Part shown: positions 35,397 through 45,066 of the stretch, piece after piece
How positions within the stretch are numbered: position 1 is the stretch's first letter
Layout of the letters: every line of letters begins with the position of its first letter
Translations under genes and position numbers: made by a program
Notes under the pieces: generated by a model
What the model saw: the letters and a program-made list of their open reading frames with translations, nothing else
Databases searched by the model: none
Told to the model about the DNA's origin: nothing
Origin: Chelativorans sp. YIM 93263
GTDB lineage: Bacteria > Pseudomonadota > Alphaproteobacteria > Rhizobiales > Rhizobiaceae
Reading direction: 5' to 3'
NCBI RefSeq assembly: GCF_028767125.1
Contig: NZ_JAKCWP010000001.1
Span: 124,001-188,000, forward strand
DNA length: 64,000 bases

Positions 35397-36392
35397 ATGC
35401 GCTTGGTACAAATAATGACCGAGGACGGAGAGCGCCGCGTCGGCATGGTCGAACCTGCGGCGGGCAGCATTCGCCTGATTGATGGGTCCCATACCGTTCT
35501 CGGGTTGGCAGAACGCGCGATCGCGAAAGGGCAAAGCCTGGCCGATCAGGTGCAGGCGCAACTTGGTTCGGATCTGATCGACTACAGCGACGCACTATCG
35601 GCGGGCAGAGTGTTGGCGCCAGTGGATCATCCGGAGCCGGCCCGCTTCTGGATCACAGGAACCGGACTGACGCATCTCGGCAGTGCTCAGGTGCGTGACC
35701 GCATGCACGAGATCGCCCGCAGCAGCGACGGAGAGTTGACCGACTCCATGAAGATATTCCGCATGGGCGTCGAGGGGGGAAAACCCGCAGAAGGTGAAAT
35801 CGGTGTACAGCCGGAGTGGTTCTTCAAGGGCGTCGGAACCTGTGTGGTCCCGCCCGAAGCCCCACTCGTGATGCCGGAATTCGCCTTGGCCGGTGCGGAA
35901 GAGGCTGAGATCGTAGGCCTCTATCTCAATGACCCGGACGGCAACCCGTGGCGTCTTGGTTTCACTTTGGGCAATGAGTTTTCGGATCACGTAACCGAAG
36001 CCATAAACTATATGTACGTCGCACACTCGAAGCTGCGGGTTTGCTCTATTGGCCCAGAGTTGTTGGTTGGCGACCTGCCCTCGCACGTAGAGGGGACTGT
36101 TCGTATCATGAGAGACGACCAGCCGCTTTGGCAGGGGCAGTTCTTGAGTGGCGAGAACAACATGAGCCACTCGCTTCGCAATTTGGAGCATCATCACTTC
36201 AAATACTCCATGTTCCGGCGGCCAGGGGATCTACATGCGTTCTTCTTTGGCGCCGACGTCATGAGTTGTGCCCATGGCGTGAAGACGAAAGCTGGTGATC
36301 GTTTCGAGATCGACGTGCCGGTGTTCGGTCGCCCGTTGAGGAACACTCTGACGCAGGCGTCAGAAGAGACGTTTCTCATACGCTCCCTCTAA
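35397..36392 (+). CDS. GguC / AraD1 family protein (FAH fold)
   Basis: A 331-residue protein matching the GguC/AraD1 family of the fumarylacetoacetate-hydrolase fold. Blocks seen are RFWITGTGLTHLGSAQVRDRMHE, PEWFFKGVGTCVVPPE, AGAEEAEIVGLY, LGNEFSDHVTEA and SCAHGVKTKAGDRFEI. The Glu/Asp residues in EEAEIV and NEFSDH are probable metal ligands. Members occur with pentose and sugar-acid genes, where a 2-keto-3-deoxy-acid dehydratase or hydrolase role is proposed. ATG 35397 has GGAGG upstream. Confidence 0.82.
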   Translation: MRLVQIMTEDGERRVGMVEPAAGSIRLIDGSHTVLGLAERAIAKGQSLADQVQAQLGSDLIDYSDALSAGRVLAPVDHPEPARFWITGTGLTHLGSAQVRDRMHEIARSSDGELTDSMKIFRMGVEGGKPAEGEIGVQPEWFFKGVGTCVVPPEAPLVMPEFALAGAEEAEIVGLYLNDPDGNPWRLGFTLGNEFSDHVTEAINYMYVAHSKLRVCSIGPELLVGDLPSHVEGTVRIMRDDQPLWQGQFLSGENNMSHSLRNLEHHHFKYSMFRRPGDLHAFFFGADVMSCAHGVKTKAGDRFEIDVPVFGRPLRNTLTQASEETFLIRSL

Positions 36393-36418
36393 GTCAGCCC
36401 CGCAATAAGAGTTCGATC

Positions 36419-37615
36419 ATGCGCATAGAACGCGTCGAAGCACTTCGTATCAAAGAACCCGAGTGGGACACGCCGGCATGGTGGTGTACCACGCCTCTCG
36501 ACGGATTGTTCGAGACCGGCCGACGGCTGCGCAACAGCCCGATGGGTCTTTTCAGCAAACCGGTCGGGCACGATGCTGACCCGGTTTTTGCCGTGATCGT
36601 CCGCATCACCACGGACGCCGGTTTGACCGGCATCGGGACGATCGGACTGGGTTCTCAAGCGGCTGCCAGCATTATCGAACAACGTCTTGCGCCGTTGATC
36701 CTCGGGATGAGCCCGTTCGACGTAGAGCTCATATGGGAACTCATGTACCGCAGCACGATCAATATCGGACGTAAGGGCCTTCTGCTCGAAGCAATCAGCG
36801 GGATAGACATTGCCCTCTGGGACATCATGGGCAAAGCGACCGGGCGCCCCGTCTACGACTTGCTCGGTGGGAGGACGCGTGAGCGCATTCGCGGATACGC
36901 CAGCGCCGCCTACGCAATGGAAGACCTCGACCAGGTCGTCGAAATGGCGCGCGGCTACAAGAAGAACGGCTTTACTGCGATGAAGATGCGGTTTGGCTGG
37001 GGTCCGTCTGACGGCCGACCCGGCATGCAGCGAAATCTTGAGATGGTCCGCCGGATCCGTGAAGCGATCGGAGACGACATGGAGCTCATGTCGGACGCCT
37101 ATATGGGCTGGTCAACCCAATATGCTATTGAGATGCTGCCGCTGCTCGAACCCTATCAACTGGCTTGGGTCGAGGAACCGCTGACGCCAGACGACTATGA
37201 CGGCTACACCCGCATCCGCCAGTCGAGCCGAACGGCGATTGCTGCAGGCGAACATGAATTCACCCGCTATGGCTTCAAAGAACTCATCACCCGCGGCTGC
37301 GTCGACATCGTTCAATTGGACGTAAACCGGTGCGGCGGCATCACCGAAGCCAGAAAAATCGTTGCTCTGGCACAGTCTTTCAATCTACCGGTTGTCCCGC
37401 ACGCGCCGGACATTCATAACGTCCACCTCATCATGGCGCAGCACAACATTCCCCTGGTTGAGGTGTTTCCGGATCATGGTCGGGACGGCGACACCTTTAT
37501 CCGCGAGTTGCTCACGGGCAATCCGCCTGTTGCCGACGGGCACATGACGCTTTCGGAGGCGCCAGGCCTGGGCGTGGATATCAATCATGAGATTGTCGAC
37601 CCCTTGCTGGTCTGA
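36419..37615 (+). CDS. enolase-superfamily sugar acid dehydratase B, paralogue of A
   Basis: A 398-residue enzyme closely related to the protein at 33228, sharing EALRIKEPEW, FAVIVRITTDAGLTGIGTIGLGSQAAASIIEQRLAPL, AMKMRFGWGPSDGRPGM, DAYMGWSTQYAIEM, AWVEEPLTPDD and AAGEHEFTRYGF. All metal and catalytic positions are kept: Asp, Glu, Glu, a later Asp in VQLDVNRCGG, and His in VVPHAPD. The two copies may handle epimeric substrates, since both are complete. It is last in the operon after GguC. Confidence 0.86.
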   Translation: MRIERVEALRIKEPEWDTPAWWCTTPLDGLFETGRRLRNSPMGLFSKPVGHDADPVFAVIVRITTDAGLTGIGTIGLGSQAAASIIEQRLAPLILGMSPFDVELIWELMYRSTINIGRKGLLLEAISGIDIALWDIMGKATGRPVYDLLGGRTRERIRGYASAAYAMEDLDQVVEMARGYKKNGFTAMKMRFGWGPSDGRPGMQRNLEMVRRIREAIGDDMELMSDAYMGWSTQYAIEMLPLLEPYQLAWVEEPLTPDDYDGYTRIRQSSRTAIAAGEHEFTRYGFKELITRGCVDIVQLDVNRCGGITEARKIVALAQSFNLPVVPHAPDIHNVHLIMAQHNIPLVEVFPDHGRDGDTFIRELLTGNPPVADGHMTLSEAPGLGVDINHEIVDPLLV

Positions 37616-38023
37616 GTACCGCAGGCAGTTGCGAACGGAATGCTTCGAAGCCGTCCGCTAATGGGAGAAATGGGCTTGGAAGAGACGACCCGATCCGCGT
37701 TACGGTGAGAGATAAGCCCGCACCCTGCCCGCTCGATCAAATCACCGCCGGTCCTAGCCTTCGACGCGGGACAGGGTTTCTGCCCCCTAGCGGGTGTCGC
37801 CAAGTGCATGAGAACATACGTGTAGCTAAGAGCCTGAATGAAAGTGTTGTGCTCAGGGTTGTACCCGTAGAAGCCTCGCACGCTTCCCTTCCCGGAGCAG
37901 CCGTTTGGAGCTGCGGCGGTCTGCAAATCGCCGGGTTGGCGCATTATAGGTTTGATTGCCCACCCGTCCTATGATGTAGATAACGCCTCTTTGAGGCCAG
38001 AACGCCGGTTCACGAGATTGATC
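37616..38023. other. intergenic region without a recognisable gene
   Basis: A 408-base gap between the sugar-acid operon and the VWA gene. No open frame has family support, and no tRNA, terminator or repeat was seen. It marks the boundary between two accessory blocks. Confidence 0.4.
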
Positions 38024-39190
38024 ATGGTGCAACCGACAACGACACGACATGAAATCCGGTTGGCGGCGGCATTCTGCCTCGCGGCGCTTCCCGTATCCGC
38101 GAGTGCGCAGGACGCGATGGAGGACGCACTTCTGGCAGACCGCAGCGAGGCTGCGATCGAAGCCTACCACGCCTTTATCGATGAACGAGGCCGGGATTTC
38201 GAGGCCTGCTTTCGGGATCTTCCGGATTTGCGCGACGAGGGGCTGGGGCTCAGCTTGCGCAAGGGGGAGGAGTTTCCCGTCGAGCCGGTGCGTGTCGTCG
38301 TCGCGATGGATGCGTCCGGTTCGATGGCGGGCAGCGTAGGTGGCGAGATTAAGATGGGTGCTGCCAAATCAGCAGCCGAACGCTTTATTTCCCGCCTGCC
38401 CAAGGATGTCGAAATCGGTCTTCTTGCCTTCGGCCACACCGGCAACAATCAGGAGAGCGGTCGCGCCGAGAGTTGCCAGGGCGTAGAAATGATCGCAGAG
38501 ATCGGCAGCGGCCGGGAGGCGATCAGTCAGTCACTGGCTGGCTTGTCAGCGACGGGTTGGACGCCGCTCGCATCCGCGATCGAGCAGGCTGGCGGAAGCT
38601 TCTCCCCATCCGAGACACCCGGGGAACAGGTGGTCTATGTGGTTTCCGACGGCGAGGAAACCTGCGACGGCGATCCGATCGCCGCGGCGCGGAGGCTTCA
38701 CGACAGCGATGCCAGGGCGATCGTCAACATTATCGGCTTCGATCTGGCCAAGGCCGATCGCGCGCAGTTGATGGAGGTGGCGGAAGCCGGAGGCGGCAGC
38801 TTTGTGGAGGCCCGGACGGGTAACGAGTTGCGCCAACTCATGTCGGACATTCAGACTCAGTTCGCCAATTCCAGTGCGATGACGCGCACTCGGTTCAACA
38901 CCGTCATGGGTCAGTCCCTCAACAACTTGGCCACCAACGGTATGCTGACACGGACCCAGCTCTGCATAGGCACGGCCGGTTCGCAGGAAGCCATCGGAGT
39001 GGCGACATTCACGCGTCAGAGCGGCTTGGACCGGGAGACCGCTTCCGAGGTCACCGAGATCGTGCGTGCCCGCCGCGACCTCTATCAGGCGCGGCTTGAT
39101 GAGATCAAGGCGACTGCCGAGGCCGCACGCGACGAAGCGAATGAAATGTTGCAGGACGATCTCGACCGTCTGGAAAGCGAGAGCCGGTGA
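38024..39190 (+). CDS. secreted von Willebrand factor A domain protein
   Basis: A 388-residue exported protein: signal RLAAAFCLAALPVSASAQ, a short helical region, then a VWA domain of about 190 residues starting VRVVVAMDASGSMAGS (MIDAS DxSxS), with GWTPLASAIEQAG (MIDAS Thr) and VVYVVSDGEETCDGDPIAAA (MIDAS Asp). The C-terminal 100 residues include a long charged helix (ARRDLYQARLDEIKATAEAARDEA). It probably binds a metal-dependent partner in the periplasm. It has no obvious functional link to either flanking island. Confidence 0.83.
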   Translation: MVQPTTTRHEIRLAAAFCLAALPVSASAQDAMEDALLADRSEAAIEAYHAFIDERGRDFEACFRDLPDLRDEGLGLSLRKGEEFPVEPVRVVVAMDASGSMAGSVGGEIKMGAAKSAAERFISRLPKDVEIGLLAFGHTGNNQESGRAESCQGVEMIAEIGSGREAISQSLAGLSATGWTPLASAIEQAGGSFSPSETPGEQVVYVVSDGEETCDGDPIAAARRLHDSDARAIVNIIGFDLAKADRAQLMEVAEAGGGSFVEARTGNELRQLMSDIQTQFANSSAMTRTRFNTVMGQSLNNLATNGMLTRTQLCIGTAGSQEAIGVATFTRQSGLDRETASEVTEIVRARRDLYQARLDEIKATAEAARDEANEMLQDDLDRLESESR

Positions 39191-39263
39191 GCAATGCTCA
39201 GGCGGCCAACCGCGGCGGGGACAAATCGCGGAGAGCCGTCATTCAACTAAACCCTCCAGTGCT

Positions 39264-40409
39264 TCAAAACACCGTTTCAAACAGAGCCCTCAAATTCTGC
39301 TGATTTAGCGGAACCGGGTTGCCTCCGCAGGACGGGTCTTCCAGTGCCATAGCCACCAGATCATTGATCCGTCCAGCATCCGCACCGATCTCCTTGAGGC
39401 TGTGCGGAATGGCGAAACTGTCATTGAACGACTGCACGAAGGCGCGGAAACCGTCAAAACCACCGGTAATCCCCAGATATCCGGCCGCCCGGTCGAAGCG
39501 GTCGCGAATGGCAGGTGCATTCAGATCGAGCACGGCGGGCATGCAGATAGCGTTGGTGGTGCCATGATGGGTGTTGAACAGCGCACCGACCGGATGGCTC
39601 ATTGCATGAATGGCGCCAAGCCCCTTCTGAAAAGCGGTCGCACCCATCATGGCGGCCGACATCATATGCGCGCGCGCTTCCAGATCGCCACCTTCCGCAT
39701 AGGCACGCGGCAGATTTTCGATGACCAGCCGCATGCCCTCCAGCGCGATACCCTGACTCATCGGATGGTAGTGCGGACTGGAGAAGGCTTCAACGCAATG
39801 CGCAAATGCATCAAGTCCCGTACCGGCCGTGATGAAGGGTGGCATGCCAATTGTCAGCTCCGGATCGCAGATGACGACCGTGGGCAGGACCTTGGGATGA
39901 AAGATAATCTTCTTCACATGGGTCTGCGAATTGGTGATGACGCTTGCGCGACCGACTTCCGAGCCGGTGCCGGCGGTGGTCGGTACTGCGACGATGGGGG
40001 CGATGGCATCTGCATCGGCCCGCGTCCACCAATCGCCGATATCCTCAAAATCCCAGATTCGATGCGTCTGCCCCGCCATGAAGGCCACCATCTTGCCAAG
40101 ATCGAGCCCAGAGCCGCCGCCGAAAGCGATGACCCCATCATGCCCCCCGGCTTTAAAGGCCTCGATGCCGGCCTCCACATTCTTCTCGTTGGGGTTGGGG
40201 TCAACGTCACTGAACACCGCCCGGCCAAGACCTGCATCCTCCAGAATGTCGAGCGCGTGGGCGGTGATCGGCAGGCCAGCGAGCCCCTTGTCGGTCACCA
40301 GAAGCGGACGCTCGATCCGCGCTTGTGCGCAAGCCTCCGGAAGTTCGGCGATCCTGCCAGCCCCGAACTTGATTGTTGTGGGATAGGACCAGTTTCCGGT
40401 TAAATTCAC
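39264..40409 (-). CDS. iron-containing alcohol dehydrogenase
   Basis: A 381-residue group III alcohol dehydrogenase. NAD-binding motifs are AFGGGSGLDLGKM and VPTTAGTGSEVGRASVI; metal ligands lie in GTGLDAFAHCVEAF, AIHAMSHPVGALF and NTHHGTTNA. GTG 40409 overlaps the aldehyde dehydrogenase stop (GTGA), with AAGG upstream; the longer frame is antisense noise. It is last in the DeoR-TRAP-enzyme operon, where it likely oxidises the alcohol group of the imported or glutamylated substrate. Confidence 0.9.
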   Translation of the reverse strand: MNLTGNWSYPTTIKFGAGRIAELPEACAQARIERPLLVTDKGLAGLPITAHALDILEDAGLGRAVFSDVDPNPNEKNVEAGIEAFKAGGHDGVIAFGGGSGLDLGKMVAFMAGQTHRIWDFEDIGDWWTRADADAIAPIVAVPTTAGTGSEVGRASVITNSQTHVKKIIFHPKVLPTVVICDPELTIGMPPFITAGTGLDAFAHCVEAFSSPHYHPMSQGIALEGMRLVIENLPRAYAEGGDLEARAHMMSAAMMGATAFQKGLGAIHAMSHPVGALFNTHHGTTNAICMPAVLDLNAPAIRDRFDRAAGYLGITGGFDGFRAFVQSFNDSFAIPHSLKEIGADAGRINDLVAMALEDPSCGGNPVPLNQQNLRALFETVF

Positions 40410-41785
40410 GATGTGACCTTCTTCAGATGGTAGGATTTGGGACGGGTAAGATTGTGGTAGCCGATGATAGAAAGCCCGCCACCTCGGCCGGTGTTCTTGC
40501 AGCCGGTCCAGCAAAGGCCGGGGTCGAGGTAATCGGCGCGGTTCATGAACACGGTGCCTGTCTGGATCTGGTCGCCAATCCTCGCCGCTCGTTCTTGGTC
40601 GCGCGTCCAAAGGCTGGCGGTCAGGCCGTAATCGCTATCATTCATCAGGTCGATCGCTTCCGCGTCGTCCTTGACCGCCATGATGCCGACAACCGGGCCA
40701 AAGCTTTCATCGCGCATGACGCGCATCCGGTGGCTGACATTGGTCAAAATCTGCGGTGTCAGATATGTCCCGCCATCGTCTTCGGCAAACCGGTCAATAT
40801 GGGCATGGGCACGGGCGGCTACCGCCTCGTCGATCTGCGCGCGCACCTCAGCCGCAAAGCGGGAATGGGCCATAGGCCCAAGCGTCGTTTCGGGGTCCAG
40901 CGGGTTGCCAAGCTTGTAGCCGTTGACGATGGCTACGGCTTTCTCGACGAAAGCATCGAACAGGCTTTCATGCACATAGATGCGCTCGATTCCGCAGCAG
41001 CACTGACCGGAATTGAACATGGCCGCATCGATTAACCCTTCGACGGCCGCATCAAGGTCGGCGTCGTCCATCACATAGCCGGGATCCTTGCCGCCCAATT
41101 CTGTGCTGACGCCGGTAAAGGTACCAGCCGCCGCGCGTTCCATCGCAGCACCTCCGCCAACCGACCCGGTGAAACTGATGAAATCGAAAACATTCTCGGC
41201 AATGAGTGCGGATGTGGTGCCATGATCGAGGAAGACGTTTGCAAATACATCTTCCGGCACGCCGGCCGCGTGGAACGCCCGGGCCATACGCTCGCCGGCA
41301 AGCAGCGTCTGCGTGGCATGTTTCAATACCACCGTGTTGCCAGCGATCAAAGCAGGCGCGACGGCGTTGATCGCCGTCATATAGGGATAGTTCCAGGGCG
41401 CCACGACAAAGACCACGCCATGCGGCATGCGCTTGATATAGCGCTTGAAGGTGGCATCTTCGCCCACCTGGATGTCGGCCAATGCGCTTTCGGCAATTCC
41501 GGCCATATAGCTGGCCCGCTCGTTGAACCCGCCGAACTCGCCACCATAGCGCACCGGTCGGCCCATCATGCGCGCCAGTTCCGGTACGATCTCGTCATTC
41601 TGTGCGCCCACGGCGGCGACACCGGCCATGACAAGCTCGATGCGTTCGGCGAGCGGGCGCGCAGCCCAATTTGCCTGTGCCGCGCGCAGTCGTGCGATAT
41701 CAGCACGGGCGGCGTCTAACGACAAAGTTTCGCGCTCGGCGAACACCGAACCGTCGATGGGTGAAATACAGCGCAGCATCGTCAT
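40406..41785 (-). CDS. aldehyde dehydrogenase family protein
   Basis: A 459-residue NAD(P)-dependent aldehyde dehydrogenase. Motifs are VVAPWNYPYMTAINAVAPALIAGN, ISFTGSVGGG, the general base Glu in STELGGKDPGYV, the nucleophile region FNSGQCCCGIERIYVHE, and SFGPVVGIMAV. It overlaps the GS-like gene upstream and the alcohol dehydrogenase downstream by four bases each, so the three are made together. It could oxidise a gamma-glutamyl amino aldehyde. Confidence 0.9.
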   Translation of the reverse strand: MTMLRCISPIDGSVFAERETLSLDAARADIARLRAAQANWAARPLAERIELVMAGVAAVGAQNDEIVPELARMMGRPVRYGGEFGGFNERASYMAGIAESALADIQVGEDATFKRYIKRMPHGVVFVVAPWNYPYMTAINAVAPALIAGNTVVLKHATQTLLAGERMARAFHAAGVPEDVFANVFLDHGTTSALIAENVFDFISFTGSVGGGAAMERAAAGTFTGVSTELGGKDPGYVMDDADLDAAVEGLIDAAMFNSGQCCCGIERIYVHESLFDAFVEKAVAIVNGYKLGNPLDPETTLGPMAHSRFAAEVRAQIDEAVAARAHAHIDRFAEDDGGTYLTPQILTNVSHRMRVMRDESFGPVVGIMAVKDDAEAIDLMNDSDYGLTASLWTRDQERAARIGDQIQTGTVFMNRADYLDPGLCWTGCKNTGRGGGLSIIGYHNLTRPKSYHLKKVTS

Positions 41786-43161
41786 GCCCGTTCAAATCCT
41801 CTGGCAATTTCCCAATCTGTGACCACCTTATCGAAGGCTTCGAGCTCCACTTCCGCAGTGCGGCAATAGTGTTCGACTACCTCATCACCCATCGCCGCGC
41901 GCAACATCCGTGAGCCGCGCAGCGCCTCACGCGCGTCGCGCAGACTTGCCGGAATGCTGCCGGTGTCGCCCTGATACACATCGCCAGTGGCGGGGCGATC
42001 CAGCTCCAGGTTTTCCTCTATGCCAGCAATCCCCGCTGCCAGCTGGGCGGCAAGCGCCAAATAAGGATTGAGGTCTGAGCCGCCTATGCGGCACTCCATC
42101 CGCACCGCTTTCGTTCCTGCCCCGCACAAGCGGAAACCAGCCGTACGATTATCGACCGACCAGATAATCCGGGTCGGCGCAAAGGTGCCCTTCACGAAGC
42201 GCTTATAGCTGTTGACATAGGGGGCGAGAAAATAGGTGCAGTCGGACGCATATTTGAGCAGGCCCGCCGTATAACTCTTCATAAGCGCGCTCATGCCAAG
42301 CGGATCGGCAGCGTCATGAAACGCGTTCTCTCCATCCTTCCACAGGGATTGATGCACATGGCTGGACGAGCCGACACGGTCATGGTGCCACTTGGGCAGG
42401 AAAGAAGCTGCGTGGCCCTGCGCATTGGCTATTTCCTTGACCGCGTGTTTGGCGATGGTGTGATGGTCTGCTGTAGCAAGCGCTGCGGCATATTTGATAT
42501 TGAGCTCTTCCTGCCCCGCTTCCGCCTCTCCCTTCGAATTCTCGACCGGGATGCCCGCCTGCCAAAGGTGATTGCGGATCGGCCGCATGACATGCTCTTC
42601 CTTCGTGGTCTGAAGGATGTGGTAGTCCTCGTTGTAGCCACTGATCGGCATCAGGTCGCGGAAACCCGATTTGCGGATTTCGTCGTAGCTCTTCTCGAAC
42701 AGGAAGAATTCGAGCTCCGTCGCCATCATCGCGTCGAAGCCGAGTTCCGCAAGGCGCGCCACCTGGCGCTTTAGGACCGCGCGTGGCGCGTGGGAAATCT
42801 CTTCATGGCCATGGTGATCCAGGATATCGCAAAGCACGATGGCGGTGCCGTCCAACCACGGTACCGGGCGTATCGTGGAAAGGTCAGGCTTCATCATGTA
42901 GTCGCCATAGCCACCCTCCCAGGAGGTCGCGGCGTATCCGTCCGGTGTCGCCATCTCCAGATCCGTGGCAAGCAGATAATTGCAGCAATGGCTCTCTTTG
43001 TAGGCGCCGTTAACAAAGTGGGCTGCCACGAAGCGCTTCCCCATCAGGCGGCCCTGCATGTCCGGGAAGCAAACCAGGACAGTGTCGATCATACCGTTTT
43101 CGACGTGGGATTTGAGCGCCTCGAAAGTCATCGTGTGCGTCATGGGGAAGGCTTTCTTCAC
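41782..43161 (-). CDS. glutamine-synthetase family enzyme, probable gamma-glutamyl-amine synthetase
   Basis: A 459-residue protein of the GS superfamily resembling PuuA/GlnA-like gamma-glutamylamide ligases rather than housekeeping GlnA. The metal and ATP residues are present: MATELEFFLFE, GEAEAGQEELNI, SSSHVHQSLW, FAPTRIIWSVDNRTAGFR, MECRIGGSDLNPYLALAAQ. Such enzymes ligate glutamate to an amine using ATP. GTG 43161 overlaps the upstream stop; ATG 43143 is possible. Position between an amidohydrolase and aldehyde and alcohol dehydrogenases fits a glutamylation route. Confidence 0.85.
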   Translation of the reverse strand: MKKAFPMTHTMTFEALKSHVENGMIDTVLVCFPDMQGRLMGKRFVAAHFVNGAYKESHCCNYLLATDLEMATPDGYAATSWEGGYGDYMMKPDLSTIRPVPWLDGTAIVLCDILDHHGHEEISHAPRAVLKRQVARLAELGFDAMMATELEFFLFEKSYDEIRKSGFRDLMPISGYNEDYHILQTTKEEHVMRPIRNHLWQAGIPVENSKGEAEAGQEELNIKYAAALATADHHTIAKHAVKEIANAQGHAASFLPKWHHDRVGSSSHVHQSLWKDGENAFHDAADPLGMSALMKSYTAGLLKYASDCTYFLAPYVNSYKRFVKGTFAPTRIIWSVDNRTAGFRLCGAGTKAVRMECRIGGSDLNPYLALAAQLAAGIAGIEENLELDRPATGDVYQGDTGSIPASLRDAREALRGSRMLRAAMGDEVVEHYCRTAEVELEAFDKVVTDWEIARGFERA

Positions 43162-43928
43162 TGGACGGAGAGGACGGCGCGGAGGCTGCTCGACAGCAGT
43201 GCAAGGATGTCCGCGCGCTTGTCCGGGTTGGTCAAAAGATCGTTGCGCACCTCGATCATCGCGTAGGGGAACGGTCCGTCGGCGAGATGACGGTCGATCG
43301 TGTGCAGCACACCATCCTTCGGGGCGTAGGGTTCATTCAGGCGAACATCATAGCCGGAGCGCGCGCGGCAGTCTGCCGCCAGATCTTGGGCCAACGTCCC
43401 GTCCTCGCCGTGCAGGAACCCGATCTCGACTTTGCGGGCGACACCGTGGAACACCGGCGTGAAGCTGTGGATGGTCAGCATCACCGGCACCTGGGTGCCG
43501 TTCCGCCGGGAAACCAGCGTTTCAGAAACCGCCCGATGGAAGGGTCCGTAGAGTGCCTGTGCGCGCGCGTCGCGCTCCGCCGGAGAAACTTCCCTGTTGC
43601 CAGGGACCAGACATACCTCGCTTTCATACGGAATGGCCGAGGGAGCGTGAGGCGGGCGGTTGCAGTCATAGACAAGTCGCGAAAACCGAGCCGCCACCAA
43701 AGGGGCATCGAACGTTTCACTAAGCTCCAAGGCGAGATCGCGTGCGCCAGGGTCCCAGCCGACATGGCTGTTGAGCTGATCGGGTGCCAGTCCGAGATTT
43801 CCGAGCTGCACGGGAACGCGACTGGAGGCATGTTCGCAAACCAGAACGACAGGACTTTCTCCACGAGGGTTTATCACCTCGAACGGGGCGCCGTCGGCTT
43901 CGGTGAGTACGGGTTGTCGGGCGAGCAT
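43158..43928 (-). CDS. N-formylglutamate amidohydrolase family protein (island copy)
   Basis: A 256-residue zinc amidohydrolase, diverged from the core copy at 25735. Shared blocks are VVLVCEHASSRVPVQLGNLG, HVGWDPGARDLALELS, FSRLVYDCNRPP, VMLTIHSFTPVFHG and YAMIEVRNDLL. In this operon it follows TRAP genes and precedes the GS-like gene, so I infer it releases glutamate from a gamma-glutamyl or N-acyl intermediate, not N-formylglutamate from histidine. Confidence 0.86.
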   Translation of the reverse strand: MLARQPVLTEADGAPFEVINPRGESPVVLVCEHASSRVPVQLGNLGLAPDQLNSHVGWDPGARDLALELSETFDAPLVAARFSRLVYDCNRPPHAPSAIPYESEVCLVPGNREVSPAERDARAQALYGPFHRAVSETLVSRRNGTQVPVMLTIHSFTPVFHGVARKVEIGFLHGEDGTLAQDLAADCRARSGYDVRLNEPYAPKDGVLHTIDRHLADGPFPYAMIEVRNDLLTNPDKRADILALLSSSLRAVLSVQ

Positions 43929-43983
43929 ACCAGAGCCTTGCAGGGAAAGGCCGGGCAGGCAAGTCCCCGCCCGGCCAGAACCA

Positions 43984-45027
43984 TCAGCTGTAACGATAGG
44001 GCACGCCGGCCTTTTCCATCACTGTCTGATATTTCTTAAAGATGTCGACCACCTTCGCCGCGCGTTCGTTACGCGAAGCCAGTTCGTCCCAAAAGGACGC
44101 ACTGTCGGCGACGACGCCTTCCCACTCCTCGGCCGGAATGGTGGTCAGTTCCAGCTTATCGCCATTGACGCGCAGATCGGCTTCGCCGCCCCAGTACCAG
44201 ACCTGACGATAATAATGAGACTGGTCCATGGTGATCTTGAACAGTTCCTGCAGATGCGGCGGCACTTTCGCCCAGCTCTCGCTATTAGCGAAATAGCTTC
44301 CACACCATGCGCCGGTGACATTGTTCAGCAGAGCGTAATTGCAGATGTCCGCCCAGCCGACTTCATAGGCTTCGGTGAACCCGCACCAGGCGACGCCGTC
44401 GAGCTCACCGGTCTGCAATGCAACCTCAACATCTTCCCACGGCACCGTCACCGGGATCAAACCATAGCGTGCGAGGAACCGGCCAGCTGTCGGCACGCCG
44501 AAAACGCGCAGGCCGGCCATGTCCTCGACCGACCGGATCGGCCTGTCCACCGTGAAGATGTGCAGTGGATCCCAGGCCCCGGCACCGAGCCATTCTACGC
44601 CTTCGATCTCGTCATAGGCTTCCTTCCAGATTTGGTTTAGGCCGTAGCGCTCGAAAAGAACAGGCAGGTCAAGGCTGTAGCGGGTCGAAAACGGAAAGTA
44701 GCCGCCGAAATCGGCCACGTCGGCCGGTGAGGCCATGGTTGCGTCGTCCGATTGTACTGCATCGAGCGTGCCATTCTGCAGCGCCCGGAACAGCTCATTG
44801 GTCGGCACGAGCTGGTCCGCATAGAACAGCTCGATTTCCATCTCGCCGTTGGCGGCTTTGTTGAAGGCGTCGATCTGCGGCTTGATGACATGAGCCCCGA
44901 GCGGCGGGCCGGAATAGGTCTGCAAACGCCACTTGATGGGAGATTGCGCCCGCACGATGTTCGGCGTGGCGAGGGCGGCGGCGCCACCAATGCCTGCGGC
45001 AGTTATGAATTTGCGTCTTGTCGTCAT
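43984..45027 (-). CDS. TRAP transporter substrate-binding protein (Tat-exported)
   Basis: A 347-residue receptor with a Tat signal (MTTRRKFITAAGIGGAAALATPNIVRA). Family blocks are IKWRLQTYSGPPLGAHVI, IELFYADQLVPTNELFRALQNGTLDA, GLRVFGVPTAGRFLARYG, VTVPWEDVEVALQTGELDGVAWCG. It belongs to the DctP group whose members often bind 2-oxo acids or amino-acid-like ligands. It is downstream of the permease genes. Confidence 0.9.
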   Translation of the reverse strand: MTTRRKFITAAGIGGAAALATPNIVRAQSPIKWRLQTYSGPPLGAHVIKPQIDAFNKAANGEMEIELFYADQLVPTNELFRALQNGTLDAVQSDDATMASPADVADFGGYFPFSTRYSLDLPVLFERYGLNQIWKEAYDEIEGVEWLGAGAWDPLHIFTVDRPIRSVEDMAGLRVFGVPTAGRFLARYGLIPVTVPWEDVEVALQTGELDGVAWCGFTEAYEVGWADICNYALLNNVTGAWCGSYFANSESWAKVPPHLQELFKITMDQSHYYRQVWYWGGEADLRVNGDKLELTTIPAEEWEGVVADSASFWDELASRNERAAKVVDIFKKYQTVMEKAGVPYRYS

Positions 45028-45066
45028 GTTGTTCTCCTCTGTCGGTTTTTGATTTTTGGTATTTTT

